From Peromyscus leucopus (Eukaryota; Chordata; Mammalia; Rodentia; Cricetidae), in the NCBI RefSeq assembly GCF_004664715.2, contig NC_051068.1:54942953-55006952 (forward strand): DNA of 64,000 nt, read 5' to 3'. The position numbers were made by a program, and so were the translations under genes. Shown here in pieces: positions 49,178 to 61,144 of the stretch (its first letter is position 1; each line of letters opens with the position of its first letter). The notes below the pieces were generated by a model. It searched no databases. It worked only from the letters and a program-made list of their open reading frames with translations, and was not told where the DNA came from.

Positions 49178-51150
49178 ATTTTTTTCCATTTTTCTTTATT
49201 AAGAAATTTTCTACTCACTCCACATACCATCCACAACTCCCCTCCTCCCCCTTCCGCCCCCAGCCCTCTTTCGCAAGCTACCCCACAACCCCACATCCCC
49301 CAAATCGAGGTCTCCCATGGGGAGTCAGCAGAGCCCAGCACATTGAGCCTAGGCAGGTCCAAGCCCCTTCCCACTGCCCCAAGACTGTGCAAGGTGTCAC
49401 ACCACAGGCACCAGATTCTAGAAGCCTGCCCATAGACCAGGGACAGATCATGATCCTCCTGCTTGAATGCTCCCCAAACAGTTTGAGCCAAACAACCTTC
49501 TTCCATATCTAGAGGGCCTAGTCCAGTCCCATGGGGGCTCCACAGCCACCAGTCCATAGTTCATGGGCTTCCACTAGTGTGGCCATCATGATCTCGATAT
49601 CCCTCACCTGCAGTATCTCTCCTCTTTCTCATCAACTGGATTCCTGGAGCTCAGTCTTGTGCCTGGCTGTGGATCTCTATATCTGCCTCCATCTGTCACT
49701 GGACAAAGGCTCTATGATGATATCTAGGTTATTTGCTAGACTGGTCACCAGGGTAGACCAATCCAGGCACCCTTTGGACCACTGCCAGCAGACCAATGTG
49801 GGGTCAAGTTTGTGGATTCCTGATAGCCTCCCCAGCACCCTGCCTCTTCCTATTCCCATGATGTCCTCATCTATCATGGTATCATCCTCCCTGCCCTCCC
49901 ACTCTGTCCCTGTTCCAGCTTGACCCTTCCATTTCCCTATGTTCTCTTCCCCCACTCCTTGCCCTCTGCCACCACCACCCCAGTTCACTCATGTAGATCT
50001 CATCCACTTCTCCTTCACAGGATCATCCATGTGTCCCTCCTATGGTCTTTTCCTGTTAGCTAGCCTCTCTGGAGTTGTGGGTTGCAGTCTGGCCATCCTT
50101 TCCCTTCCATTTAGTAACTATTTATGAGTGAGTACATGCTGTTTGTCCTTCTGAGTCTGGGTTACCTCACTCAAGATGATATTTTCTAGATCCATCCATT
50201 TGCCTGAAAATTTCATGATATCATTGTTTTTTTTTACTGTTGAGTAGTACTCCATTGTGTATATATGCCATTTTTTTTTTTTTATCCATTCTTCAGTTGA
50301 GGGACAGCTAGGTTGTTTCCAGGTTCTTGCTATTACGAATAATGCTGTTATGAACATAGTTGAGCATATGTCCTTGTGGTAAGATTGAGCATTCCTTGGG
50401 TAAATGCCCAAGACTGGTATAACTGGGTCTTGAGGAAGACTTATTGCCAATTTTCTGAGAAACCGCCATAGTGATTTCCAGAGTGGTTGTACAAGTTTGC
50501 ATTCCCACCAACAGTGGAGGAGTGTTCCCCTTTCTCCATATCCTCTCCAACATAAGCTGTCTGGTGTTTTGATCTTAGCCATTCTGACAGGTATAAGATG
50601 GTATCTCAGAATTGTTTTGATTTGCATTTCCCTGATGACTAAGGATGTTGAACAATTCCTTAAATGCCTTTCAGCCATTTGAGATTTTTCTGTTGAGAAT
50701 TCTCTGTTAAGCTCTGTAGCCCATTTTTTAATTGGATTGTTTAGTATTTTGATGTCTAGGTTTTTGAGTTCTTTATATATTTTGGAGATTAGCCCTCTGT
50801 CAGATGTGGGGTTGGTGAAGATCTTTTCCCATTCTGTAGGCTGTCGTTTGGTTTTACTGACGCTGTCCTTTGCTCTACAAAAGCTTCTCAGTTTCAGGAG
50901 GTCCCATTTATTAATTGTCTCTCTCAGTATCTGTGCTACTGTTGTTATATTTAGGAAGTGGTCTCCTGTGCCAATTCATTCCAGACTACTTCCTACTTTC
51001 TCTTCTATCAAGTTGAGTGTAACTGGATTTAACTTGAGGTCTTTGATCTACTGGGAATTGAATTTGGTGCATGGCGACAGATATGGATCTATTTGCAATC
51101 TTCTGCATGTTGACATCCAGTAATGCCAGCACCATTGTTGAAGATGCTTT
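49178..51150 (-). mobile_element. 5'-truncated LINE-1: complete 3' UTR and ORF2 C-terminus
   Basis: About 2 kb. The tail side at 49178-49210 (T-rich) is followed by the C-rich antisense polypurine tract at 49225-49275 and a full-length 3' UTR (gaggtctcccatggggagtc, ctaggcaggtccaagcccct, ttgtgcctggctgtggatct). ORF2's last roughly 180 codons lie at 50118-50678 on the minus strand, with [19 protein letters not shown] and WHIYTMEYYSTVKKNNDIM. Upstream ORF2 sequence continues, frameshifted, to about 51150. Catalytic RT motifs are absent. Closely related to the L1 at 510-1844. Confidence 0.92.
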
Positions 51151-51755
51151 TTGTATTATTAATGCCATCATTACTAACCTTTATCTGAGTGCCAAGTAGG
51201 CTGAATGACTTGCTTCTAATTAACAGAGTACTGAAGAAATGATGTGCTACAACTTGGATGTGAGAACACCAATATTGATTTTGCTCACTTTTATGACTTG
51301 CCAATTAGATGTTAGCTACCACAGTGTGATGTAGTAAATGAACAGGTATGCATGTAAAGAGCCAAGGACTCTAGACAACTACCAGAGGAGAGATTCTCAA
51401 AATTCATATGAGCTTAGAGAGGCTCTCTAGTCCTGTGGTATATAAGGTGATGGCAATCCTGGGTACCTGCCCTACTATAATCTTACAAGAGACTGAGCTA
51501 TCTAACTGTGCGATTTCAGCTTCCTGATGACTTGGAGCTGTGTCACATAATAAATATATCTTATTGTAAGTTGTTAAATTTGAAAGAAATATGTCAAGCA
51601 AGTAACAATCACTAATAAATTAAAATTCTTTTCTTTTCTAGATTTGAATGATATTTAATAATATTAGGCTTCCAATTTCTCTGTTCTAATCTATATCTAT
51701 TGAATTTATATTCTGAAATATAGGCATTACTAAAGGAATAATACAGAGAGAATAC
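51151..51755. other. Unassigned DNA
   Basis: Nothing recognised between the L1 and the composite repeat. Confidence 0.4.
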
Positions 51756-52131
51756 TGTGGTGGTATTGTGTTCCCCAAAACATTGGGTACCTTAATAAAC
51801 TTATCTGGGGTCAGAGAACAGAACAGCCACTAGAGACAGAGGCCAGAAAATGGTGGCACTCACACCTTTAATCCTAGCCTTCTGGAGGTAGAGATCCATC
51901 AGGATCTCTGTGAGTTTAAAGCCACACTGGAAACAGCCAGGCATAGTGACTCACGCCTTTAATCCCGCGAAGTGAAAGCAGAAAGGCATATAAGGCTAAA
52001 AGGCATGAAAACCAGGAACTAGACAGGTTAAGATTTTAGGCTTTTAGCAGCAGTTGAGCTGAGAGCCATTCAGATGAGGACTCAGAGGCTTCCAGTCTGA
52101 GGAAACAGGATCAGCTGAGGAATTGGCAAGA
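51756..52131 (+). mobile_element. Cricetid composite repeat with B1-like modules (truncated copy)
   Basis: Starts tgtggtggtattgtgttccc, then ttaataaacttatctggggt. Two B1-like modules follow: ggtggcactcacacctttaa (about 51853-51933) and ccaggcatagtgactcacgc (about 51936-51970). Then come cttttagcagcagttgagct, gatgaggactcagaggcttc and gaggaaacaggatcagctga. The same blocks occur in reverse at 59333-59872. The right end is shorter than that copy. LTR origin is possible but unproven. Confidence 0.6.
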
Positions 52132-52164
52132 TTCATGTTACAGAGTACATTTTATTTTATTTTG

Positions 52165-54105
52165 ATTTTCTGAATAGGACTCCATTAGCACAGGGAAAAA
52201 GACCAACAGTCTATAAAAAGTTCTCAAGAAATTAAAAATCTTCTGCACAGTAAAGGAAGCTGTCCATTAAATAAATACACAGTAGAAAGAATTTGAGAAG
52301 TCTTTGCTAGTTATACATCTGACAGGGGATTAAAGTTTATAATATACAAAGAACTCAAGAAAGCAAACATTCCAATTAAAATATGATTACAGAACTAAAC
52401 AGAAAATTCTGCAAAAAGAAATGTAACTATGAAACAGGTTTGAAAGCATTCAATATCCTTAACAATCAGAGAAATGCATACTCAGGTTCTCTCTCACCCC
52501 ACTCAGAATAACTAACATCAAGAATATCAATAACAATGAACACTGGCATGATATGGGGGAAAGAGAACTAGTAAACATTGTAATTAGGAATGTAAATGAG
52601 TGCAGTCATTTTGGAAAAACACTCTGGGTGTTTCTCAAAACACTACAAATAAAATTACCATATGACCCAGCCTTACTATTTCTAGGCATGTACACAAAAG
52701 ACTCCATTTCCTGTAACAGTGATACATACTTGCACATCATCCTCATTGCGACCCTATTCTAGGACATAGCCTGAAAATGGAGGTAGGCTAGATTTTCAAC
52801 AACTGAGGATTGGAAAAATGAAGGTGTGGTGCATGTACATAATATAACAATATTTACTTATAAAGAAAAAATGAAACATTCAGAGAAATGAATGGAATTG
52901 AAATAATTATTCAGTTGTGAGGCAACCCAGGCCCCAAATGAAAAAATACTGCATGTTCTTTTTATATAAGTATTCTAGATTCAGCTCTTTACTATGATGT
53001 GTTTATGGTGTAGTACTTGAGCAAGCCACAGAACAAGGAAAGGAATAGGATGAGTGAGAGATTACCTTAAAAGAAGGGGAGGTAGTATAAAACATGTTTT
53101 TTTAAAAAGGATAGAAGGAGAATAATGTGGATGAAAACAGTTAGGCAGTGAGGGAGATGGGAGATTAGGGCCTTAGTGTAAGATTGGGCAGAATTAACCA
53201 AGATTTGGGAGTATAAAGGAACTATGAAAACAATGTATGCCCTTCTAAACAATGGCAGCTTGATTGTTGTGTATGTGTGCAGTGAGGTGGTAATCAACTG
53301 CGCTCTGAATGGAGTCAAGATTCACCCCATGAGTGGTGGTGGTAGTCAGTGTTGGTTCTCTAAGCCTAGCTGACAAAGCAAGTGTGAGGAGGTAGCAGGT
53401 CCATGAAGGCAATATTTCTATGATTAACTGAACTCATATAGCATCAAGCTGCATTCTAAATACCTATGCTCCAGTCATGAATCTAAGAAGACCCTCTTGA
53501 CAAGAACAGTGGAGAATGCAAAGACTCATGACTGCATAAGGAGAACCATAGTTGTGTGCCCAGCTCTAAACTAGTTACTTTAATTATTCCTACCAATTCT
53601 CAGGCAATGTTATATGGTAAAGGTAGAGAAGTAATTAACAGCTGGAAGATAGAGAGACACTGAAAAATACACTTCCCTAAACTAGATACAATCAATGTAA
53701 TCATTAATTAACATCAGCTACACTTACTTGAACTGGGCCCACCTAAGACCAGCCTTACCAACAGTCAGTAGAGGGAGAAGAAGAAACTCACTGGACCCCA
53801 CCCTTTATCTCTGAAGTATTTGGATATCCCTAGATTATGGGAGAAAGGCAATCACTGTCTTTAGTTGTTGAGTCTCTGTTGAGCTCACCAAGCTCCAACA
53901 GATAGCTTCAAACTGAATCTCATAAGTGGTCCTGATTAATCTTAGTGGGTCAGAAAACAAAATGAATATACATGGACAGGAGTGATATTTATGGAGAAGG
54001 ATAAGGGGAGACCAGGGTGACAGAGAAGTAGAAGTTGAGAACTATCATTATACTAATATAAGCCTCCTAAAAATGATACATGTAGACTATAAGTGAACAA
54101 TAAAC
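52165..54105 (+). mobile_element. Old LINE-1: ORF2 C-terminus and long 3' UTR
   Basis: ORF2-like from about 52165 (gattttctgaataggactcc, aattaaaaatcttctgcaca). A short intact piece at 52553-52762 encodes LWVFLKTLQIKLPYDPALLF, the diverged equivalent of the LPYDPAIPLLG region. ORF2 is otherwise broken. The 3' UTR continues with atgaaggcaatatttctatg, agaagaccctcttgacaaga, acttgaactgggcccaccta and cttagtgggtcagaaaacaa to about 54105. This is the only long plus-strand L1 here. Confidence 0.7.
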
Positions 54106-54179
54106 CATGGACATGGTTATTTTATCTTTATAATAGGATAAAAGGTCTGTGCCTTAACGAACACATGTAAATAATAAGA

Positions 54180-54305
54180 CTTACTTTTGCATTTATATAT
54201 ATATTAATACTATTATATATTATAAGATTTTGCATATTATTTTTAATACAATATACATTGTATAAACATTATATTCAACATAATATTAATATTAATATGA
54301 CACAC

Positions 54306-54342
<37 letters not shown>

Positions 54343-54345
54343 CAC
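54180..54345. repeat. AT-rich tract ending in (TA)n
   Basis: Nearly pure A/T from about 54190, with atatat runs at 54305-54337. Confidence 0.85.
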
Positions 54346-54383
54346 ATACATTTGTTTTCTGTAGTTGTATGTAAAAGCCTAAA

Positions 54384-54543
54384 TTTTTTGTTTGTTTGTT
54401 TTTTCGAGACAGGGTTTCTCTGTGTAGCTTTGCACCTTTCCTGGAACTCACTTTGGAGACCAGGCTGGCCTTGAACTCACAGAGATCCACTTGCCTCTGC
54501 TCCCGAGTGCTGGGATTAAAGGCATGCACCACCACCGCCCGGC
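54384..54543 (-). mobile_element. B1 SINE with target-site duplication
   Basis: Plus strand: TTTG-rich tail side, ttcgagacagggtttctctg, gtgtagctttgcacctttcc, accaggctggccttgaactc, gctgggattaaaggcatgca and ending accgcccggc. Flanks aaagcctaaa (54374-54383) and aaagtctaaa (54545-54554) match at 9 of 10 positions and are the likely target duplication. Confidence 0.95.
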
Positions 54544-54554
54544 TAAAGTCTAAA

Positions 54555-55127
54555 ATTTAACAAGGTAGATAATAATGGCCCATATTATGCAGGCTCCATT
54601 GGCTTGTGAAAACTGAGGAAAATGGCAGGAAATGAACATAATTTTTTCTTTTCTGGTGCTCTAAGAAATGATGGCATACATTTTTTTTTCTGTAATTAAA
54701 GCAAAGAAACATGGTTTGAAGACAAGGAATATATTTCTAATGTGGGAAGGTGTTTCTCAACTAATTTGCTTCTTGACATTTGAAATGCCATTTAATGTTT
54801 CCTTTACAAGTGAATCTATGACTTTTGCTGACCGAGACTATGTAATCAAGAGGATGGTTCACCTTTATCTAATCCAGGTTGCTTCGTGGGGGTTAGTTTA
54901 GTTTCTTAAGCAAGAGAGTTTATTTCTTGTACGTAGATTGTTACCTTATATTGTATATTCTTGTGCCATGGAGATGGGAGGAATTTAATACATATTTGCT
55001 GACATATAAACAGTACAAATGATAAAATATGAGTGATTGGGAATGAATATTATCTGACTGATATCACTAATGTAAAAGTAAATAAAATAAGCACATCTTG
55101 AGATTGGATGCCAAAGCTTCAGGTTGT
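54555..55127. other. Unassigned DNA
   Basis: Nothing recognised. The 77-codon plus frame at 54668-54901 has no motif that I recognise. Confidence 0.4.
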
Positions 55128-55305
55128 AGTTGGAATCTAAGCCAAAGCTTTATAGCATGCTAGGCAGGTAGTTTGCTGTTGAGCTTCATCATTTCACCTT
55201 GGATTTTGGATAAACAGGGTCATTATGTCGCCCCAGTCAACCTTGAACTTACAAACTCCTGCCCCAGCTAATAAAATATGGGGATTATAAGATATACCAG
55301 TGCAA
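55128..55305 (-). mobile_element. Diverged B4-type composite SINE
   Basis: Antisense ID-like half (ggaatctaagccaaagcttt, agcatgctaggcaggtagtt, gttgagcttcatc) followed by an antisense B1-like half (acagggtcattatgtcgccc, caaccttgaacttacaaact, ggggattataagatatacca). Confidence 0.5.
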
Positions 55306-55597
55306 CTTCAGTTTTCATTGTTTTTTCCCATTTGAGAGGCTTAATATCTCAGGATACACTGAGCAGAGCTAGAGACATTCTTAAGTTACCTAATTTTAAA
55401 GATAAACTTATTCAAGATTCCTAATTATTTTTGTTACAAAACAAAAATTTCAGATATTAAAAGGTCTAAATGCCAACCTTCCAATTAAGAAAATAACAAC
55501 ATTACTATTTACTGTTTGTCTAGGACTTTGTATATGTTCAGAAATTACAATTCTTTTTAACCCTACATTTTGCATATACTTTATAAAGTAACCCCAT

Positions 55598-55672
55598 AAA
55601 CACACACAGAGAGACAGTGGAACAGAAAGACAGATGGAGACAGAGACAGAGAGAGAGGCAGAGAATAAAGTG
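55598..55672. repeat. CA/GA-rich simple repeat
   Basis: cacacacagagagacag passes into imperfect GACAGA units. Confidence 0.8.
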
Positions 55673-55979
55673 GACCCCATCAAACACAACAAAAAACTTA
55701 AAATAAGAATGAATGGCAAGAATACATCATTGTTTAAAAAAGAATTCAAACTGATATGGAAAGAATGCCCAGTCTTTCTAGGAAAAAGGAAGATGAAACT
55801 CAAGATTGCCATTATGTTTTTCTAGAAAGAGTGCAGAATTTCTGCCATGCAGTGTATATAGCTACAGAAGGAAGAGTATATGTATCATTATTTAAAAGAA
55901 TTAGACTGGAAAGTATGATCTGTATTTCAAAGTGTTACAGCTTTTTTTCTTTCTTTCTTTCTAAAAGAAAGAAATATAA

Positions 55980-56340
55980 TTTCTTTATTGATTCTTTGGG
56001 AATTTCACATAATGTACCCTAATTCAGCTCTCTTCCTGATCTTCCCATATCCTCCCCACACCCCTGCAATGCCCCCCCCCCGAAAAGAAAATTAAAACAA
56101 AGCAAACAAAAACAAGAACAAAACAAACTAAAGAAAAACTCTCTTCAATTCCCCTTCTTTCCTGCCTTTCCAACACCTCTTCCTTCATCCCAAGGGCACT
56201 GGAAGTAGTGCGCCATGTAACATAACCTTTTGTTCAATCAGCAATTTCTCTTCTGCATGTATACATAAACCAAGTTATTCATTTCATTTCCCCATTCTTT
56301 ACAGTATCCCCAAACTAGACCTTTTTTTTTGTCAATGAAA
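55980..56340 (-). mobile_element. LINE-1 3' terminal fragment
   Basis: Tail side ttctttattgattctttggg, aatttcacataatgtac, then a C-rich run (56072-56081), an A/C-rich patch (aacaaaaacaagaacaaaac) and ttcccctt-rich sequence. Same layout as 30500 and 36757. Confidence 0.55.
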
Positions 56341-56887
56341 TTCTACCTCAATTTTAGCATCACAAAAAGAAATAGTACAGATCATTCAGAAGCATAAGCA
56401 TCATGAGAGGTAATAATTATTGTAGCAAGATGTTTTATTTTGAAGGAAAATGTAGAGAGTGTCATACATAATTCTTAGAGTTTGTAAATGTGGCTATGAA
56501 CCTCTATCATACCACTTTCTTATCAGCAGAATGAAGTCAGTTTCCTTTCATGGACACCAAGTCTGAATCTGTAGCTTGCTTTCATTCAGAGAATCCAGGG
56601 AGTTAATGCTGTAAGCTTTGTCCTTAAGAAATATGGCAGCTCACACCACGTCTCTGAAGCTTAAGCCATCAAGGAAGAAGATTCAAATGACTAATTCATA
56701 GGAAATCAGCCAGCTTATGTTAGTGGTGGTCATGAAACATTACCAAGAGCAAATGAAGTAATGATTTCACTTTCACTTTCAATTAGATTTTTTCACTGTC
56801 TTGGTAGTTTTCAAGATAAAAACAGTTCTCACGAGTTTTCCACATGGCAACCATTTTTCAGGAGGCCTTGCTAGAGAAAATAAAAAT
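56341..56887. other. Unassigned DNA
   Basis: Nothing recognised. Confidence 0.4.
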
Positions 56888-56990
56888 CTATAGCCAGGTG
56901 GTGGTGGCACAAGCCTTTAATCTCAGCACTCAGAAAGCAGAAGCAAGTAGACCTCTGTGAGTTTGAGGCCAGCGTCATCTACAGAAGTTT
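56888..56990 (+). mobile_element. B1 SINE, 3'-truncated
   Basis: Reads agccaggtggtggtggcaca, agcctttaatctcagcactc, gtgagtttgaggccagcgtc, then leaves B1 before the A-tail. Plus orientation, moderately diverged. Confidence 0.8.
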
Positions 56991-57302
56991 AAGGTGGCAC
57001 TTCATGAGGGAAGGCATGTCCAGGCTTGCCTAACTGAATGAAAGATTTTGACACCGAACTCTTCAAATTGTATCTTGAAAGCGTGCAAGAAGTACTGTCA
57101 TCACAGGCCTAGCTTCTTTTCTCAGCAGTGGGCATGGCTGGCCTTGTCTTTCTCCCTTTTCCATGTCACATGAGGGTAGACATACTGTACAAGTACAGAG
57201 TTCTTCCACAGTAAAAAAAAAACTTGAAATGACCACGCTAAGAGCTCAAGAGGAAACTACCGAAGGGCTATCTGTCCTGTTCTTTTGCAGGAGAAGAATG
57301 CT

Positions 57303-57608
57303 TGTAGTGGGTAGCCATTTCAGCTTGGATCTGGAAGTCCCAACCCCCATTGAGACTCTGGCAACTGTCACGCCTACGAGGCGGGGCCAAGGGAGGCCTC
57401 TAGAGACCCGAGACCTGGGTGGATGAGCTCTCTCTCTGTTCCTGGACCCTAGACAGTGGAGGTTGACTGAGCAGAGCTCCAGAGAACACCGCGGGACTGC
57501 GATACACCTTCCCCAGAACCCCGCAACCCACCTATCCCTTCATTTGTAAGTCACCCACTAAATAAATCTTCCTTTTAACTACGTGGAGTGGCCTTAATAA
57601 TTTCACCA
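57303..57608 (+). mobile_element. Betaretrovirus-like (ERVK) LTR
   Basis: Begins tgtagtgggtagccatttca. GC-rich U3 with cgcctacgaggcggggccaa and gagacccgagacctgggtgg, then a polyadenylation signal aataaa at 57561-57566 and a short U5 ending near taataatttcacc. A primer-binding-site-like sequence follows at 57614. The orientation is plus, so this was a 5' LTR or a recombined LTR. No viral genes follow. The exact 3' boundary is uncertain. Confidence 0.65.
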
Positions 57609-57613
57609 ATAAA

Positions 57614-57625
57614 TGGTGCCCAACG
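57614..57625 (+). other. Remnant tRNA-Lys-type primer binding site
   Basis: tggtgcccaacg differs at one position from the tRNA-Lys primer-site core TGGCGCCCAACG used by betaretrovirus-like elements. The G-rich continuation is lost, so retroviral sequence stops here. Confidence 0.5.
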
Positions 57626-58148
57626 GCTCAAGTTTCCACATTAAACCTGAGAATATTTAATAACAAATTCTAAAGAGAGCCAAAACCAGGTTTCTGCTTC
57701 TTGTTTCATATGGACAGCTAGACGCCGCAAAATGTGGGTTTGAACTACTGGCGGGTTCCTGGTGTTTGTGTTTGACCGGCAGTATGGCAGGAATGAGGCA
57801 TCTGCCATCGGCACATTATGCTGTGGAAAGAAATCTTTTCTGGGAGAATAGGAGAGATCTCCCAAACTGTCTGCATCACTTTTGGACAAGAGTAAATTAA
57901 AAGCTAAATAAATAAACAAATCAAACACATAAATAAACAAAAAGGAATAAATGGCTCAGTTTGGAGGTTGCCAATAAGTAAAGCATGCTTAACAATGAAA
58001 CTTTTTAAAATCCATGTTTTTGTTTTTAAATCCAGGTTACTGGTAAGTTTTGCTCAGAAATCTTCCACTATGAAGAGATAACAAAATATTTTCCCTAAAT
58101 GTATAGACTTTGTTTCTCATGGCCTAGCTTAAGTCAACTTTACATCTG
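57626..58148. other. Unassigned DNA
   Basis: Nothing recognised. The minus frame at 57641-57940 has no motif that I recognise. Confidence 0.4.
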
Positions 58149-58161
58149 ACACAGACACACA

Positions 58162-58204
<43 letters not shown>
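58149..58204. repeat. (CA)n microsatellite
   Basis: cacagacacacagacaca then about 20 uninterrupted CA units. A weak antisense ID-like patch follows at 58240-58305 (gaacctgtaagtgctacaca, ctctctactgctaaactatt). Confidence 0.95.
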
Positions 58205-58206
<2 letters not shown>

Positions 58207-59074
58207 TCTACTATACCGCCATTCTCAGCTTTTCTGATGTTGACCTGTGAACCTGTAAGTGCTACACAAACTCTCTACTGCTAAACTATTTCCCCACCAG
58301 CATTATTGTTACCAACAGGTATTGGGACCAGTCTGCTTTGATCTTTTCATATAGCACGTATAAAGGCAATATCAGTTCCGATTTCAGAGCAGCAGGCTGA
58401 GGCCTACTTGCAAAGTTGATTTCAGGCATCCATGCCAACTAAATCATATTCTTTCAAACAAATACCATTAGCCATCAGAGCTAAGACAGTCAAGTAGAAT
58501 GGCCTATCCACCTGGCTCAAGGCATTGGTTCAGAAACAGGCAAATATAAAAAATATACAAATATACAAAAACTAATGCACAATTTACCTTTGGCTACAAT
58601 GTGAGGATATCACCCTTTACGTAGCTGCCAGAGATATGGGATATATGAGGGCTTTCCCAGGTGTAGTTAGGGCACTAATTCCTATGCAAGGATGTCCCCT
58701 TATGGCAAAACTGTCCTCAGAATATCCATTTGAGATGCTCCCTAAAGTATTTGACTATTATCTATGACCACACTTAGATCAAATGTCAGTACAGTGTACC
58801 TTTGTTGTGGTCAGGGGAGTGGCAAACTCATGAAATATCTAGATAACTTCTGGAGGAGAAGGATTTCTTTTTTCACTTTTTTAAACTTCAATTTACTCTT
58901 TTTGCCAAGATTTATAACACATTATTTAGAAGTAAAGGCCAGAATTTAATATATGAAATATTTTGAGTACATCTTCTGTCAATGGGAAAACATAGTGGCA
59001 GTTTGTTCATAATATTAGATCACAGCCATTCAGATGACTGATGTGGAACTTTTTCTGCATGTGTATTTTTTAAC
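58205..59074. other. Unassigned DNA
   Basis: Apart from the weak ID-like patch, nothing recognised. Confidence 0.4.
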
Positions 59075-59325
59075 TTAAAAAATTGAGATTAATATAATTA
59101 CAACATTTTTCCCTTTCCCTTCCCTCCTTCCAAACCCTCTTGTATACCCCTCTCTGCTCTCCTTCAAATTCATAGCCTCTTATTCACTGACTTTCATTGT
59201 ATGCACATATGTATAAACATATATATTCCTACATCTAACCAGCTTAGTCTATATAATGTATTCTTTAACATATGATGTCCATCTGACAAGAAAAAAATTC
59301 TACTTTTTGCTTTCCATGTCAGATC
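59075..59325 (-). mobile_element. LINE-1 3' terminal fragment
   Basis: Reverse complement of the L1 3' end seen in plus orientation at 61150-61370. Shared order, read on the minus strand: tggacta/tggactc, aggctatgaatttgaa (here) versus aggccatgaatttgaa, agggtttgga and tgttgtaatta versus tgttacaatta. The tail side is at about 59080. Confidence 0.75.
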
Positions 59326-59332
59326 CAGAGTG

Positions 59333-59872
59333 TAACACGAATCTTAAAGGGTCTTATTAATAAAAACTCAGAGCCAGCTATTGTGGTGAATTCTGGAAGA
59401 TCAGAGAAGCAGAACAAGCCACAGCTAACCTCACCTCACCAACTTCTCAGCCGATCCTGTTTCCTCAAACCAGAAGCCTCTGAGTCCTCATCCAAATGGA
59501 ACTCAGCTGAACTGCTGCTAAAAGCCTAAAAGCTTAAAAGCCTCTGGTTCCTGGTCCTCATGCCTTTTATATATTTCTGCTTCCTGCCATCAATTCCTGG
59601 GATTAAAGACGTGTGTCTTTCCTAAGCAAGACATGAGATCTCAAGTCCTAGGATTAAAGGTGTGTGCCACCATGCCTGGCTCTGTTTCCACTGTGGCCTT
59701 GAAGTCACAGAGATCCAGATGGATCTCTGCCTCCTGAGTGATAGGATTAAAGGTATGTGCTACCATTGCCTGACTTCTATGTTTACTTATAGTGACTGCC
59801 TTTTTCCTCTGATTCTGAGATAAATTTTATTGGGGGACAAAGACCATTGGGGAACATAAGACATTACACCAG
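59333..59872 (-). mobile_element. Cricetid composite repeat with two B1-like modules (long copy)
   Basis: On the plus strand it runs from tgtaacacgaatcttaaagg to ggggaacataagaca (TG...CA). On the minus strand it carries two B1-like modules (each with cctttaatcct) and the gcttttagcagcagttcagc, gatgaggactcagaggcttc and gaggaaacaggatcggctga blocks shared with 51756-52131. It further extends through cttgttctgcttctctgatc. The size and termini suggest an LTR that captured B1 sequence. The family name is unknown to me. Confidence 0.6.
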
Positions 59873-60852
59873 TACCCTAAGAAGAATGGGAACTTAGGTT
59901 AAGAGCCATCTGTCCACAGAAGATCAGGCTTTCAATTTTACCAAGAACTCAGCAGAGAGTTTTGCAGAAGAAGCAAAGCTATCCACCATACCCAACATGT
60001 CAAAAAGACCCCTCTGCCTGGAGACAATATTAGTAAGATGTCAAGTAGACAACAGGTTTTCTCTGACTCTGGAACATCAAAAGTTAAATACATCTCTGCC
60101 ACAGTCTAATACTGATGTTAATCCCAAGGGAACCCACTCAAACGCTCAATTGTGCAATTCAGCCTTTTCCAATTGAGGAATCCCCAAGACACTGTAAATG
60201 TTGGAATTATGGTTGTGTCATATGCTGATTCAATTGCTAGATTTCTACCATGCCTTCATATACAGGGTAAATATAACAACATGGATTCTTTTTAACACAC
60301 AATCTTCTGAGCCTCATTTGTTTTCCAGATAATTCTTTGTTCAACCTCCTTTCTTTTATGTACACCGTGAAGGAAGAAAATGCAAGGTGATTGCTTTTTA
60401 CCCCTTGGAATCAGGGCATGTGGGGCAAGCTCTGCCCACACCCATTAGTTGGTGAAGGGGCATAAGAATATATCAGGACCAGAGCCAGGTTTTCACTGAA
60501 GTGTGACATAATTGAAATCAGGGTTGAGAGCCTTAGGGGCTACACCACCCAAAGCCTTATGAAACTTTGAGAGCTAATTAGCTGTGAGCATGGAACTATT
60601 TCTAACCCATAAGCCTACGATTCTTAGAATACTTAAAGAATATATTTGGGCTAATCTTAGAGCATTTCTCCCTTCTACCAGAGGAGAGAATACAACCCCA
60701 TGGTGTTCTTAGCCTTCCCAGCCCACCCAACCCTCCTAGCCCTCCACCAGCCCTGGGAACTCCAATGTTTTTTCCCTTTCTTCTAGAGGAGAAGCAAGTA
60801 AAACAGAAACAAAACAAAAAACAAACAAACAAAAACAAAAAACCTTTCTGAT
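59873..60852. other. Unassigned DNA
   Basis: No gene recognised. C-rich patch at 60715-60755 and A/C-rich patch at 60798-60843. The latter may already belong to the L1 to its right. Confidence 0.4.
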
Positions 60853-61140
60853 TGTTAGGCACTAGACAACCAATTAGTGTGTTGTTCCCTGGGAAGGGCC
60901 ACTTCCTGACTCCCAGCATTACTAAATTGCCTGTAACTTCCTTGTACAGGGTTAAGGGCTCGTGTAGTTTGGCATATTCTTGATGTGCATGTTCAGGTCA
61001 TGTTGGACAGTCATATTAGTGAAAATTTACAGGTGCTGCATTTGCTGTTATTAAGAGACACAATCTCACAGCAAAGTCCCAGAGAGTCAAGCTTTTACAA
61101 AAATTCTGCTTCCTTTTTCATATTGAGCCTTAGGTGTGAG
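60853..61140 (-). mobile_element. Inverted 5' segment of an L1 3' UTR
   Basis: Antisense L1 3' UTR phrases: ttccctgggaagggccactt, aaattgcctgtaacttcctt, gagacacaatctcacagcaa and cttaggtgtgagagac. It adjoins a sense-orientation L1 3' end, the classic layout of a 5'-inverted insertion. Confidence 0.6.
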
Positions 61141-61144
61141 AGAC

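Noticed and set aside
50118..50678. 186-codon frame as a possible gene
   Set aside because: It is the C-terminus of L1 ORF2 in a truncated element, annotated as mobile DNA instead.
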